Assembly: GCF_002836505.1 (NCBI RefSeq)
Contig: NZ_PJBF01000046.1
Coordinates: 18,442 to 82,441 of the forward strand
Source: Psychrobacter sp. Choline-02u-9
Lineage (GTDB): Bacteria > Pseudomonadota > Gammaproteobacteria > Pseudomonadales > Moraxellaceae
Reading direction: 5' to 3'
Length of the DNA stretch: 64,000 nucleotides
Under the pieces are notes generated by a model. That model made no database searches and was not told the origin of the DNA. It was given only the letters and a program-made list of their open reading frames with translations. The translations under genes and the position numbers were made by a program. This document shows positions 19,140 through 28,724 of the stretch, piece by piece; the stretch's first letter is position 1, and each line of letters starts with the position of its first letter.

Positions 19140-21161
19140 TTATGCGAACTTAGCTTCCATCTCTTCTAAAGTCGTCATTGATAGTAGTAACTTTTCTTCA
19201 TTATCACTATGTTGCTGCTGTAGCGCCGTTTGCTCATTGAGCAATACAAGCAAGTCAGACTTACGGCTCTCTTCGTACAGCTCCGTATCAGCCAGTTTTT
19301 CTTCTAGCGTCACGAGCTGCTTATCAATCTTAGCCAGTGTCTTTTCCGTTTCCTCTATCTCACGGCGGATAGGTGCTGTCATTTTACGTTGTTCAGCCGC
19401 TAGCTTACGCTGCTCTTCTTTACTAAGTGCAGGTGTAACAGCTTTACTATTTGATGAGTTATCAGATGCTTTGTTGCTTACTTTGCTATTATCTGTTTCA
19501 CGTGAAACGAACTTCTTACTCTCTTTTTTACTTTTTTTCTTACCGGTATTCTTATCTGATGCGTTCTCTTGCTTGCGCTTCTCTGCTAGCCACTTACCAT
19601 AGTCACCAATGTCGCCATCGAACTCTTCGATGATGCCATCATGTACCAGATACAGCTCATCACAGACATTGGCAATTAGTTCTCGATCATGCGATACCAG
19701 TACCACTGCACCTTTAAAGCCTTGTAAGGCGATAGTCAATGCTTGACGCATTTGCAAGTCTAAATGGTTGGTTGGCTCATCGAGTACAAGGACATTTGGA
19801 CGTTGCCAAACAATTAACGCCAAGGTCAAACGCGCACGCTCACCACCTGAGAATAGCTCACTTGGTGTATCAATGCGCTCACCGCGGAAGTCAAAGCTAC
19901 CCAAAAACGAGCGTAGCATTGCATCAGAGGTTTTGCCCGCTAGGCGACGTAACATCTCTATAGGCGTTGCTTTGGCATCTAAGATGTCCATTTGATGCTG
20001 ATTGAAATAGCCTAGCTTTAGGGTATCCGAAACACGATATTTCCCTGTTAGTACGCCAAGTTCACCGACTAATGCTTTAATCAACGTTGATTTACCAGCG
20101 CCGTTCATACCCAATAAACCAAGACGGGTATCGGGTGTTACCTGTACATTGGCATTGTGTAGAAGCGGTGTATCGCTATAGCCAATATCTGCGTTGGTCA
20201 GCTCAATCAGCGGTGAGCTCATGTTTGCAGGCTCATAAAATTGGAACGAGAATGGGTTGTCAGCCATCATTGGTGATAGCTCTGCCATACGCTCCAACTG
20301 CTTAATACGGCTCTGTGCTTGCTTGGCTTTACTGGCTTTAGCACGGAAACGACGAATAAAGTCATCCAAGTGCGCTTTAGTCGCTTCTTGCTTTTCAAAC
20401 GCTTGCTGCTGCTGAGCCATACGCTCGTGACGGGTACGAATAAATTGCTGATAGTTACCAGTATAAAGGGTGATTTTTTGTTGCTCTACATGCAGGATAT
20501 GACCGACGGTTGCATCTAGAAACGCCTGATCATGCGAGATGACAATGACCAGACCCATATAGGCATTGATCCATGTTTCAAGCCACAAGATAGCGTCCAA
20601 GTCCAAATGGTTGGTTGGCTCATCGAGTAACATCAGATCAGCACGGCTCATCAAGGTCTTGGCGAGGTTTAAGCGCATACGCCAACCACCAGAAAACCCT
20701 TCTACTGGCAGTTCATGCTGGCTAGTCTTAAAACCAAGACCTGCCATAATTTGCGCCGCTTTGGTCGGCGTACGATATCCGTCGATTTCATCGAACTGCT
20801 GGTGTAGCACACCAATTTGCTCATCACTCACGCTGCTCAAATCATTTAGCGCAGCATTAATTTCATACCACTGCTCATCACCGCTCAATACATAATCGAT
20901 TGCAGACTGCGTCGTAGCACCAACTTCCTGTGCCATGTGCGCCACATGCCAGCTATCAGGAATACTGACTTCACCTTTATCAAGGGTGACTTCTGTATCG
21001 CCTGTACCCATCTGCGTCAGTAACAGCGCAAATAAAGTAGATTTGCCTGTGCCGTTGTTGCCCGTCAGTCCAACTTTGTGACCTGGATGGAGCTGAAAGC
21101 TTGCACCTGCAAACAATTCACGACCATCACGGCGAACACCAACGTCTTTAAATTCGATCAT
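19140..21161 (-). CDS. ABC-F family ATPase (YheS-like)
   Basis: A soluble protein with two fused ABC domains and no membrane part, as in ABC-F translation factors. Walker A1 is GNNGTGKST (residues 34-42). The first signature and Walker B are FSGGWRMRLNLAKTL and LMLLDEPTNHLDLDA. A charged P-site-tRNA-interaction linker follows (about 235-305, RMAQQQQAFEKQEATKAHL). Walker A2 is GMNGAGKST and the second signature FSGGERARLTLALI. The C-terminal extension (about 535-673) is a Lys/Ser-rich linker plus coiled coil. Overall it resembles YheS more than Uup. The linker contains a perfect-core parS site that is read as VSRET. Members act on the ribosome; the exact role is inferred. Confidence 0.9.
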   Translation of the reverse strand: MIEFKDVGVRRDGRELFAGASFQLHPGHKVGLTGNNGTGKSTLFALLLTQMGTGDTEVTLDKGEVSIPDSWHVAHMAQEVGATTQSAIDYVLSGDEQWYEINAALNDLSSVSDEQIGVLHQQFDEIDGYRTPTKAAQIMAGLGFKTSQHELPVEGFSGGWRMRLNLAKTLMSRADLMLLDEPTNHLDLDAILWLETWINAYMGLVIVISHDQAFLDATVGHILHVEQQKITLYTGNYQQFIRTRHERMAQQQQAFEKQEATKAHLDDFIRRFRAKASKAKQAQSRIKQLERMAELSPMMADNPFSFQFYEPANMSSPLIELTNADIGYSDTPLLHNANVQVTPDTRLGLLGMNGAGKSTLIKALVGELGVLTGKYRVSDTLKLGYFNQHQMDILDAKATPIEMLRRLAGKTSDAMLRSFLGSFDFRGERIDTPSELFSGGERARLTLALIVWQRPNVLVLDEPTNHLDLQMRQALTIALQGFKGAVVLVSHDRELIANVCDELYLVHDGIIEEFDGDIGDYGKWLAEKRKQENASDKNTGKKKSKKESKKFVSRETDNSKVSNKASDNSSNSKAVTPALSKEEQRKLAAEQRKMTAPIRREIEETEKTLAKIDKQLVTLEEKLADTELYEESRKSDLLVLLNEQTALQQQHSDNEEKLLLSMTTLEEMEAKFA
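19494..19509. other. parS centromere-like site inside the ABC-F gene
   Basis: The sequence TGTTTCACGTGAAACG has an exact 14-bp core palindrome (GTTTCACGTGAAAC) and matches the ParB-binding parS consensus at 15 of 16 positions. It lies in a low-complexity protein linker, where it is translated as VSRET, so protein function probably does not constrain it. Confidence 0.8.
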
Positions 21162-21566
21162 ATAATTTCTTCATCTCAACAATAATATAGATATAGGGCA
21201 ATAAGAAACACACATAGGGTATGCCAACTGGCGGCTATTATTTCAAACGCTTGCCACATAGGCAAACAATTAAATAACTATTTCAAAACTAAGTATTTAT
21301 TACGCCAAACACCTTATGTTGTACAAGCGACTCTTGAGCTCATACATGGTTGTTACTATTATAAAGGTTATGGCCGTAAAATACCGTAATATGACTAATA
21401 AGCTTTAAGACTGCCTAATATTATTAAGTAGTGTTTTATACAGTCACACGCTATTATTTTTTAGTCTGGTTATTGGTTTAGCCCATTGACGCAGTTATTT
21501 TAAAAAACACAATATCAAAATTGGGACACTGCTATTCATTAGTAAAACTCAGTAGTTGCATCACTC

Positions 21567-21597
21567 TTGACAAACGTAACAGCACCCCCATTATGAT
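21567..21597 (+). promoter_or_regulatory. Possible promoter in the long erpA leader region
   Basis: TTGACA (21567-21572) and TATGAT (21592-21597) are separated by 19 bp. A second A+T-rich TATAAT is at 21687-21692. The 661-bp gap between the ABC-F gene and erpA (21162-21822) shows no other clear feature. Confidence 0.4.
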
Positions 21598-21822
21598 ATA
21601 CTGCTAAAAGATAAGTGCCCACTATCAATAGAGCCAATAAAATATTGTGGTGGCACAAATACTATTTTGAAATTGTACAAGCAGCTTATAATGCACCAAT
21701 AGCTTTGCCATAATGACAGCACCCAATTGAATCAAACGCCGTGCGTATCTTTATTTGCAAGTACCCTATTGCAAACCCAAACAGGACGACGACCGCATTT
21801 GATCCTAGCAACTGAGGTAGAT

Positions 21823-22203
21823 ATGAACGAATCAGCCAACCAATTTAGTCCAAGCTCAAGCCAGCCAGTAGACCCAACCGTATTAAGCCTAACTGATAGT
21901 GCGGCGCAAAAAGTACGCCGTCTACGCGAAGAAGAAGGTGATAGCGATCTTATGTTACGTGTTTATGTGACAGGTGGCGGTTGTTCTGGTTTCTCTTACG
22001 GGTTTAACTTTGCCAACGATCTAAACGAAGACGATGCCAATTTTGATAATGGGGATGTGACGTTAGTCGTCGATTCGCTAAGCTATCAATACTTGCAAGG
22101 CTCGACCGTTGACTATACTGAAGGACTGGAAGGGGCACGCTTTGTGGTGACCAATCCAAATGCCACGACCACTTGCGGCTGCGGTTCGTCATTCTCTATA
22201 TAA
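21823..22203 (+). CDS. erpA: Iron-sulfur cluster insertion protein ErpA
   Basis: An A-type Fe-S carrier that delivers clusters to target apoproteins. The three conserved cysteines are Cys54 (in [11 protein letters not shown]) and Cys118/Cys120 (in [12 protein letters not shown]). The length (126 residues) and the [32 protein letters not shown] segment match ErpA better than IscA; no isc genes adjoin. I place the start at 21823 because GAGGT lies six bases upstream. An in-frame TTG at 21727 would add 32 residues with no family match. A terminator follows at 22291. Confidence 0.92.
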   Translation: MNESANQFSPSSSQPVDPTVLSLTDSAAQKVRRLREEEGDSDLMLRVYVTGGGCSGFSYGFNFANDLNEDDANFDNGDVTLVVDSLSYQYLQGSTVDYTEGLEGARFVVTNPNATTTCGCGSSFSI

Positions 22204-22290
22204 GCTAAATAGACGCGGTCGCGCTATGATTATCAAGATAATGCGATAGTGTGCGAACACCATGTCAAATGGCTGGTAGGCATAATGAAC

Positions 22291-22323
22291 AAAGCATCTA
22301 TCTCTCAGGTAGATGCTTTTTTA
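22291..22323 (+). terminator. Terminator after erpA
   Basis: The stem AAGCATCTA / TAGATGCTT with a short loop is followed by T6. Confidence 0.88.
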
Positions 22324-22546
22324 TCAAACTATCTGGCCAGAATAACGCTATATTCGAGATGAATTTGTATTAAAAACAGGGTCAAAATCCTCACAAATCG
22401 CGTTGCCTAAAGCTTATCGTATTTGTAATTGTTCGTGGTTTTAACCACGGCTTTGAGCTAAACTGACGGGATTATTGACCGAACATTTACCTATTTTATG
22501 GACAAACGCCCATCGTGCTTTGATCCGCCATAATAAATAACAATAG

Positions 22547-24130
22547 ATGACTATTATGAGTAATTTTGCGAGTAGCTTTGTTAATTTTGACATTCCCAAT
22601 TGGTTTGACAGCCAGCATTTAACGGGTATGCTCCGCGGTATTGAAAAAGAGGGCCTGCGCGTAAAACCTGATGGTTTTTTGGCACAGACGCCGCATCCAG
22701 CCAAACTCGGATCAAAATTGACCCATCCTTTTATTACTACCGATTATTCAGAAAGCCTGCTTGAGCTTATCACCGAACCAAAAGCTTCGCCAAAAGAGAC
22801 ACTCAATATGCTGCGTCAATTGCATGTATTGGTGTATCAAGGCATGCCTGACGGCGAGCTGATGTGGCCACTATCTATGCCCTGTATGTTGTCTTCTAAA
22901 GATGAAGATATTCCACTGGCTGATTATGGTAGCTCTAATACAGGTAAGCTAAAAACCCTTTATCGCAGCGGTCTTGGTATCCGCTATGGTCGCCGTATGC
23001 AGACGATTGCTGGTCTGCATTACAATCTATCTTTTGGTGATACGCTCTTTGAGACGTGGCAAGCGCATAGCCCAGCTGCACAAGAGCAGACATTGACAGA
23101 GTTCAAAAACGAAAAATACCTAGGGCTTATTCGCAACTTTAAGCGACTGACCAGCATTGTGTTGTATTTACTGGGTGCAAGTCCAAGCGTATGTCCTTGC
23201 TTTGTTGCTGGGCGTGAGCACGATTTAGAATTGCTCAATGATTCGACTTATTACAAACCTGCTGCGACTAGCCTGCGTATGGGCAAGCTTGGCTATACAA
23301 ATAGCGTGCAAGAGCAGCTTGATATCCGTTACAACTATCTGCCAGAGTATGTCGATGGTCTACGCCGTGCCATTCAAACGCCGCACGAGAGCTTTGCTAA
23401 GCTTGGCTTAGAAGACGAAGATGGTAACCCGATCCAAATTAACAATCATATTCTACAAATAGAAAACGAGTACTACAGCCCTATTCGTCCTAAACAAATC
23501 GCAATGAGCGGTGAAACACCAACCGAAGCGCTTGAGCGTCGCGGTATCGCCTATGTTGAGTTCCGCGCTATCGATCTTGATCCATATAGTGATGTTGGTA
23601 TTCGCCTCTCTAGCGCTTGTTTCTTGGAAGTGATGGCGCTGTACTGTCTGTTCAGTGACTCACCAGACCTGCTACCTGAAGAAGAAGATACGCTCGCTAT
23701 CAATCTTGAGCGTGTGGTCAATGAAGGTCGCCGTGATGACTTGCATATTATCAATAATGGCCAAGAGCAGTCACTTGAAAGCTGGATGCTAACGCATTTA
23801 GAGCGTATGCAGCCGCTTGCTGCATTGCTTGATGCTCACTACGGTGGTAACGATTACCGCGCGGCTGTAGCATTGATGCAAGGCAAAGCAGGACACTCTG
23901 AGTCGACTATCTCTGCACAAGTAAATTCCGATAGCAAACGCTTAGGCAGCTTATGGCAGCTTGGATTTACGTTGGCTCAGCAGCATCGCGAGTCTTTATT
24001 ACAGCAGACACTTAGTCCAAATACTCAAGCTAAATACGAAGTATTGGCAGAAAAATCTATCTTACAGCAAGCTGAGATTGAGCAGTCTGAAACAGAAGAC
24101 TTTGCGGAATTTTTACAGCAGTATCGCTAA
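22547..24130 (+). CDS. gshA: Glutamate-cysteine ligase
   Basis: GshA makes gamma-glutamylcysteine, the first step of glutathione synthesis, in the cytoplasm. The protein has the gammaproteobacterial GshA pattern: LRGIEKEGLRVKPDG (residues 27-41), FITTDYSESLLELIT, YRSGLGIRYGRRMQTIAGLHYNLSF and VEFRAIDLDPYSDVGI. The length of 527 residues is close to E. coli GshA (518). The start is ambiguous: ATG at 22547 or ATG three codons later at 22556; neither has a strong Shine-Dalgarno sequence. No gshB is nearby. Confidence 0.96.
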   Translation: MTIMSNFASSFVNFDIPNWFDSQHLTGMLRGIEKEGLRVKPDGFLAQTPHPAKLGSKLTHPFITTDYSESLLELITEPKASPKETLNMLRQLHVLVYQGMPDGELMWPLSMPCMLSSKDEDIPLADYGSSNTGKLKTLYRSGLGIRYGRRMQTIAGLHYNLSFGDTLFETWQAHSPAAQEQTLTEFKNEKYLGLIRNFKRLTSIVLYLLGASPSVCPCFVAGREHDLELLNDSTYYKPAATSLRMGKLGYTNSVQEQLDIRYNYLPEYVDGLRRAIQTPHESFAKLGLEDEDGNPIQINNHILQIENEYYSPIRPKQIAMSGETPTEALERRGIAYVEFRAIDLDPYSDVGIRLSSACFLEVMALYCLFSDSPDLLPEEEDTLAINLERVVNEGRRDDLHIINNGQEQSLESWMLTHLERMQPLAALLDAHYGGNDYRAAVALMQGKAGHSESTISAQVNSDSKRLGSLWQLGFTLAQQHRESLLQQTLSPNTQAKYEVLAEKSILQQAEIEQSETEDFAEFLQQYR

Positions 24131-24235
24131 GTTGCTAGTTATTAATTACTAAGTCCTGACTGTGCAATTTTGACTGTTTAATCTGGATTGCTACGCCACA
24201 TCTATTATAGATAAACCCATAAGAGTAACCGCACA

Positions 24236-24748
24236 ATGCGACAGCTAACCACTTACCGTAACCTGCAAGTATTTTTGGTGATAATGGCCATCATAGGCAT
24301 GAGTTTTGCGCTGTTCTATTTACAGCGTCATCTAGGGCTTTCGCCTTGCCCGCTCTGTATTTTTCAGCGTGTGGGTCTAATCGTCATGGGCGGTTTTGCC
24401 CTGATATCAGCGTTGTTTAATCCTAAGTCTAAAGTGATAAGACTATTGCTATGGCTTGGGAGTCTAGTAGGTATCGGCTGGGCAACTGCGGTAGCAGCAC
24501 GCCATGTATGGCTGCAACATTTACCTGCTGACCAAGTACCTTCTTGTGGTCCAGGACTGAACTATTGGCTTGATACCCTCCCTATCCTACAAGTATTCAA
24601 AGAAGTATTTGCAGGATCTGGCGAATGCGCCTCTGTTGATTGGACGCTTATGGGATTAAGTATCCCTGAGCAGTCGTTGATTCTATTTAGTGTGCTGCTG
24701 ATCGTACATGTCTTAATATTAATGCGTATCGTAAAATCTTCCAAGTAG
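24236..24748 (+). CDS. dsbB: Disulfide bond formation protein DsbB
   Basis: DsbB is the inner-membrane quinone reductase that reoxidises DsbA. The 170-residue protein has four TM helices (about 10-28, 44-61, 68-88 and 143-163). The first redox pair is Cys38-x-x-Cys41 (SPCPLCIFQR) and the second periplasmic pair Cys104/Cys131 (PSCGPGLNYWLD and GSGECASVDW), with Arg45 of the quinone site in FQR. All key residues are present. The gene is transcribed alone and followed by a strong terminator. A DsbC-type isomerase is encoded about 11 kb away. Confidence 0.95.
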   Translation: MRQLTTYRNLQVFLVIMAIIGMSFALFYLQRHLGLSPCPLCIFQRVGLIVMGGFALISALFNPKSKVIRLLLWLGSLVGIGWATAVAARHVWLQHLPADQVPSCGPGLNYWLDTLPILQVFKEVFAGSGECASVDWTLMGLSIPEQSLILFSVLLIVHVLILMRIVKSSK

Positions 24749-24795
24749 TATCTTATGACTCAATAAGACGTTAGGTTTCTTTCCTAGTTCCGCTT

Positions 24796-24838
24796 TTAAA
24801 ATAGACATTGCTATCTTCGATACAATGTCTATTTTTTT
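24796..24838 (+). terminator. Terminator after dsbB
   Basis: The 12-bp stem AAATAGACATTG / CAATGTCTATTT is followed by T7. The rest of the gap to the next gene (to 25184) shows no supported gene. Confidence 0.9.
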
Positions 24839-25184
24839 GTCTACTATTAACCCGCCCTTACAACCCATATTAGCGTTACCAACAGGTATCGCTAATATCA
24901 ACTTATGCCTTTTAGATATAAGGCCAACAACAAAAAGCCCACAGAGATATTTTCAAGCCTTTGATATCTTTAGTCAGCTTACCTTATAAACGGATAAGCA
25001 TTAGATATTTGTCGCTTTCTACTCATAAGCTATCTGTATTTTGAATATAAGATAATGCTATCAAGTTCTTAATTTATATTATTACTACGCGCCCATGCCT
25101 TATTATCCTTATCTTTGACAATGGCTTTACGTTGTCGATAGTATAGATGAGCTTGAAAAATACTTGTTAAAAACTGTTTTTGGT

Positions 25185-25829
25185 ATGACCATGATATATT
25201 TTGCTCCCGTTCGCTCTACTACGCTTGCTATCGTAAAACGGTGGCGTCCTTCGTTACTGGTAGCATCACTATGCGTGCTACTCGTAGGCTGTGATAGTGC
25301 CTCGTCCAATACCGATAAAGACATGGTATCGACGTTCGCGTCGACTGGTTCTGAATCGCAGGAGGCTTCACAATCATTGCAAGATGACAATGCTAGAAAT
25401 GCTGAGCTAGCGAATGATGATGAAACAGGCGAAATGGTGGAAGGGCAATCATTAATTGCTGCTGCTCAGTCAAATAAAGATACCTATGCAGACAGCTCTA
25501 TGGAGCGATCAGAAGCGAAAAGCAGTATGCTGCAAGCAACATTGATGGGCGATTATGGCGGCATGGTCTCTTGTACAGATTGCGACAGTATCGATGTCAC
25601 ATTGAACTTATTCGCTGATGGTTCCGTACTAAAAACAAGTTATTATCATAATCCTGAAAAACCAAAAACACCTCTACTCGAATCGGGCATCTACCGACAA
25701 GACAATGATAAAATCACCATTGTCTATGAAGGGAAAAATATCGAGACCTACCATATCCAAGACAATCATTTGATACGGATCGATGAGCACGATAATTTAG
25801 AGGATGACTATACGTTATCTCGCAAATAA
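25185..25829 (+). CDS. NlpE-like lipoprotein
   Basis: A probable outer-membrane lipoprotein. A hydrophobic signal with lipobox LLVGC precedes an acidic Ser/Asp/Glu-rich linker of about 80 residues. The C-terminal domain has the NlpE N-terminal barrel pattern: YGGMVSCTDCDSIDVTLNLFADGSVLKTSYY, with the CxxC pair, then GIYRQDNDKITIVYEGKNIETYHIQDNHLIRID. NlpE senses lipoprotein-sorting and surface stress and is linked to copper tolerance in E. coli. The second NlpE domain is missing. The start is uncertain: ATG at 25185 is preferred over TTG at 25164, and neither has a strong RBS. Confidence 0.82.
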   Translation: MTMIYFAPVRSTTLAIVKRWRPSLLVASLCVLLVGCDSASSNTDKDMVSTFASTGSESQEASQSLQDDNARNAELANDDETGEMVEGQSLIAAAQSNKDTYADSSMERSEAKSSMLQATLMGDYGGMVSCTDCDSIDVTLNLFADGSVLKTSYYHNPEKPKTPLLESGIYRQDNDKITIVYEGKNIETYHIQDNHLIRIDEHDNLEDDYTLSRK

Positions 25830-25901
25830 AAACGTCATCATGCTGACTGTTAGCTGGCGTATCTCTACATACTAAAACAGCCAAATTACATTAGCTACAT
25901 A

Positions 25902-25926
25902 GCGCCTACTTGTTAGGCGTTTTTTA
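25902..25926 (+). terminator. Terminator after the nlpE-like gene
   Basis: The stem CGCCTA / TAGGCG has a short loop and is followed by T6. Confidence 0.85.
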
Positions 25927-26090
25927 TTGGTCATCGAACAGGGTTTACTTTACAATGATTGCTTGTTTGCCCAGCTGATGTGTTGGTCATTGTTTATCAA
26001 AGCGTTTATTTTTACTGATGACAGCTAGGCACCTCATACTTTATTTTATCCGCTTTCTATTCTTTTCATTCAAGCGCGTACGGAACGTCT

Positions 26091-27572
26091 ATGCATATTC
26101 ATATCCTTGGTATTTGTGGTACTTTTATGGGCTCACTGGCATTGCTAGCACGTGCGCTTGGACATACGGTCACGGGTTCAGATGCCAATGTCTATCCTCC
26201 TATGTCCACTCAGCTCGAAAATGCTGGCGTGACTATCGAAGAGGGCTACCTAGTAGAGCACTTGCAACCAACGCCAGACTTAGTCGTCGTTGGGAACGCG
26301 ATGAAGCGCGGCATGGATGTGATTGAGTATATGCTAGATAATGGCTTGCGCTATACCTCAGGTCCGCAGTTTTTATCTGAGCAAGTATTGCAGTCACGCC
26401 ACGTAATCGCTGTTGCAGGGACGCATGGTAAGACCACAACCACGACTATGCTTGCGTGGATATTACATTATGCTGGTATCGATGCAGGGTTTTTGATTGG
26501 CGGTGTACCATTGGTTGATACGACTGACGAGCACTTACAGCAAGTGTTTGCACACAGCAGCTACTTGGGAGTTGATAAAAGCTCTGATGATAAATCCGGT
26601 TACTTTGTGATTGAAGCAGATGAGTACGACTCTGCGTTTTTTGATAAGCGTTCGAAGTTCGTTCACTATCGTCCGCGTACTGCTATTTTGAATAACCTTG
26701 AGTTTGATCATGCGGATATCTTTGCAGATCTTAATGCGATACAAACTCAGTTCCACCATATGGTGCGTATGATTCCAAGCACTGGCAAAATCATCATGCC
26801 AGCCGCGACCATTAGTTTAGAAGATACGCTAGCGAAAGGGGTTTGGACACCTATCTGGCGTACTGCTGTCATCGACTCTACTTTAGCTGATATTAGCGAA
26901 AATGCGCGTGCTCTAAAAGATAGTAGCGATTGGCAGGCTGAGCTAATTCAAGAAGACGGTAGCCATTTCAAAGTCAGTTTTGCCGCTAATGAAGAGGCAA
27001 CTGCTATCGTAAACTGGTCAATGAGCGGTATCCATAACGTCAATAACGCTTTAGTTGCTGTGGCTGCGGCCTATGATGTTGGCGTCAGTGTTGAGACTGC
27101 TTGTGCTGCCTTATCAGATTTCGCTGGTATCAAGCGCCGGATGGAGCTGATCGGCGACGTCAATGATATCTTAGTCTTTGATGATTTTGCCCATCATCCA
27201 ACGGCTATTACGACCACATTGGATGGTGCCAAAAAGAAGCTGTCTGATAGACTCATTTGGGCTATCATTGAGCCGCGTAGCAACACCATGAAAATGGGTA
27301 TTCATCAAGACAGCTTGGCTCAATCAGCGGCACTTGCTGACTACACATTATGGTACGAGCCTACTGGTCTAGAATGGGGCTTAAAAGAGGTCATCGAACA
27401 AGCTAAGTCTACTAGCGACTCTATCGGCAACCAACAAGTGCTATCAAGCATTGATGCTATCATTGAGCATATCAGCGGTCATGCAAAAGCAGGTGATGCG
27501 ATTGTGGTTATGTCAAATGGCGGTTTTGAAGGGATTCATCAGCGTTTATTAACCGCATTGCATAATGGCTAA
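26091..27572 (+). CDS. mpl: UDP-MurNAc:L-alanyl-gamma-D-glutamyl-meso-diaminopimelate ligase Mpl
   Basis: Mpl recycles murein tripeptide by ligating it to UDP-N-acetylmuramate. It belongs to the Mur ligase family. The N-terminal nucleotide-binding segment MHIHILGICGTFMGSLALLARALGHTVTGSD is diagnostic of Mpl/MurC. The ATP loop GTHGKTTTTTML is at about residues 108-119, and ADEYDSAFFDKRSKFVHY and FDDFAHHPTAI are typical of Mpl. The length (493 residues) is slightly above the E. coli value. The gene is followed by a terminator, then directly by an IS1-type insertion. Confidence 0.95.
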   Translation: MHIHILGICGTFMGSLALLARALGHTVTGSDANVYPPMSTQLENAGVTIEEGYLVEHLQPTPDLVVVGNAMKRGMDVIEYMLDNGLRYTSGPQFLSEQVLQSRHVIAVAGTHGKTTTTTMLAWILHYAGIDAGFLIGGVPLVDTTDEHLQQVFAHSSYLGVDKSSDDKSGYFVIEADEYDSAFFDKRSKFVHYRPRTAILNNLEFDHADIFADLNAIQTQFHHMVRMIPSTGKIIMPAATISLEDTLAKGVWTPIWRTAVIDSTLADISENARALKDSSDWQAELIQEDGSHFKVSFAANEEATAIVNWSMSGIHNVNNALVAVAAAYDVGVSVETACAALSDFAGIKRRMELIGDVNDILVFDDFAHHPTAITTTLDGAKKKLSDRLIWAIIEPRSNTMKMGIHQDSLAQSAALADYTLWYEPTGLEWGLKEVIEQAKSTSDSIGNQQVLSSIDAIIEHISGHAKAGDAIVVMSNGGFEGIHQRLLTALHNG

Positions 27573-27621
27573 CGCTTTTAGCTAGAATCAAGAAATAGCT
27601 TTTCTTATTTTTCTCTATACA

Positions 27622-27656
27622 AACGCAGCTCATCTAATAGATGGCTGCGTTTTTTA
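27622..27656 (+). terminator. Terminator after mpl
   Basis: The stem AACGCAGC-CATCT / AGATG-GCTGCGTT with one bulged base is followed by T6. It ends a few bases before the IS1-family target duplication. Confidence 0.88.
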
Positions 27657-27659
27657 TTT

Positions 27660-28478
27660 CTAATATTGGTGGTGTATCAAAAAGTATGCTGGGGTAATAA
27701 AGGAAGGGTGACAGTCAAAGCAAGATGATATATTTGAGGTTATGAAGACACAAATACAGATCAATTGCCCCGACTGTCACAGTCTTAGTCTAAAGAAAAA
27801 TGGCATAAAAAGCTATGGCAAGCAGAACTACCAATGTAAGGACTGCAAACGTCAGTTTATTGGCGATCATGCAGTAACCTATAACGGCTGTCACTCTAGA
27901 ATAGAAGATCTCATACGACTGATGACTGTCCGAGGTTGTGGTGTTAGAGACATAGCCGTTATAGCCAAGGTTAGCATTGGTAAAGTACTTGGCACCATAG
28001 GCTCATCTGTTTATAAGATCGCGCCTAAGAAGCGCTATTATGAACGCTTAGAGGTTGATGAGTTCTGGACTTACGTGTATCGCAAGAAGCGTAAAGTCTG
28101 GCTCATCTACGCTTATGACCGTGCTACTAATGAGATTGTCGCTTATGTCTGGGGCAAACGTGACCTAAAAACGGCTAAGAAGTTAAGAGCACGTTTAAAG
28201 CAGCTTACAGTCAGCTATGGCTCTATCAGTATGGACAACTGGGACAGTTTTATAACCGCCTTTAAAAGTGATAACAAACGAATTGGCAAACAGCATACGG
28301 TAGGCATAGAAGGCAATAACTGCCGTCTTAGACACCGACTAAAACGAGCCGTTAGAAGAACCTGTTGTTTCTCTAAGAAGCTCGATAATCACTTAAAAGT
28401 GTTTGATCTGGTGTTCTTTTATGTCAATTATGGCTACGTCTGATGCCAGCATACTTTTTAGAACACCACCCTAATATT
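27660..28478 (+). mobile_element. IS1-family insertion sequence with 8-bp target duplication
   Basis: The element itself spans 27668-28470 (803 bp). It is bounded by 25-bp imperfect inverted repeats at 27668-27692 and 28446-28470 that begin GGTGGTGT and share AAAAAGTATGCTGG, with three differences. The 8-bp direct duplication CTAATATT occurs at 27660-27667 and 28471-28478. One transposase frame fills it. The intact ends, frame and duplication point to a recent insertion. It landed just outside the mpl terminator and disrupts no gene. Confidence 0.95.
27742..28443 (+). CDS. IS1-family transposase, single reading frame
   Basis: A DDE transposase. The N-terminal 45 residues hold a zinc-binding CxxC pair of pairs (NCPDCHS and QCKDCKRQF) and a helix-turn-helix, equivalent to InsA. 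The rest is InsB-like, with LEVDEFWTYV (first Asp), SMDNWDSF (second Asp) and a Glu in the C-terminal HTVGIEGNNCRLRHRLKR segment. In classical IS1 the two parts are joined by a programmed -1 frameshift, but here all 233 residues are in one frame. The protein appears intact. Confidence 0.93.
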   Translation: MKTQIQINCPDCHSLSLKKNGIKSYGKQNYQCKDCKRQFIGDHAVTYNGCHSRIEDLIRLMTVRGCGVRDIAVIAKVSIGKVLGTIGSSVYKIAPKKRYYERLEVDEFWTYVYRKKRKVWLIYAYDRATNEIVAYVWGKRDLKTAKKLRARLKQLTVSYGSISMDNWDSFITAFKSDNKRIGKQHTVGIEGNNCRLRHRLKRAVRRTCCFSKKLDNHLKVFDLVFFYVNYGYV

Positions 28479-28724
28479 TACATATCTTAATTATATGGAT
28501 TCAGCCTTACAAGTACCACGTTGATAAACGCTGTTAGCACCACTGCTACCTTTGTAACCTTTCGTTTACTTATTGCTCTTACTCAATAGCAAATCGGACT
28601 TTTTCCTCACATAGCCCCTACAGTAGTAACATTTTATGCTTACTTTTGCGTCCGAGGAGTGTTTACAATAGATTTATCAAAATTTGTAACACATTATAAA
28701 TATTAATAATATTAGGAGAATAAC

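Noticed and set aside
26018..26326. A 102-residue reading frame overlapping the start of mpl in another frame
   Set aside because: It runs in a different frame across strongly conserved mpl codons and shows no recognisable protein pattern; a shadow frame.
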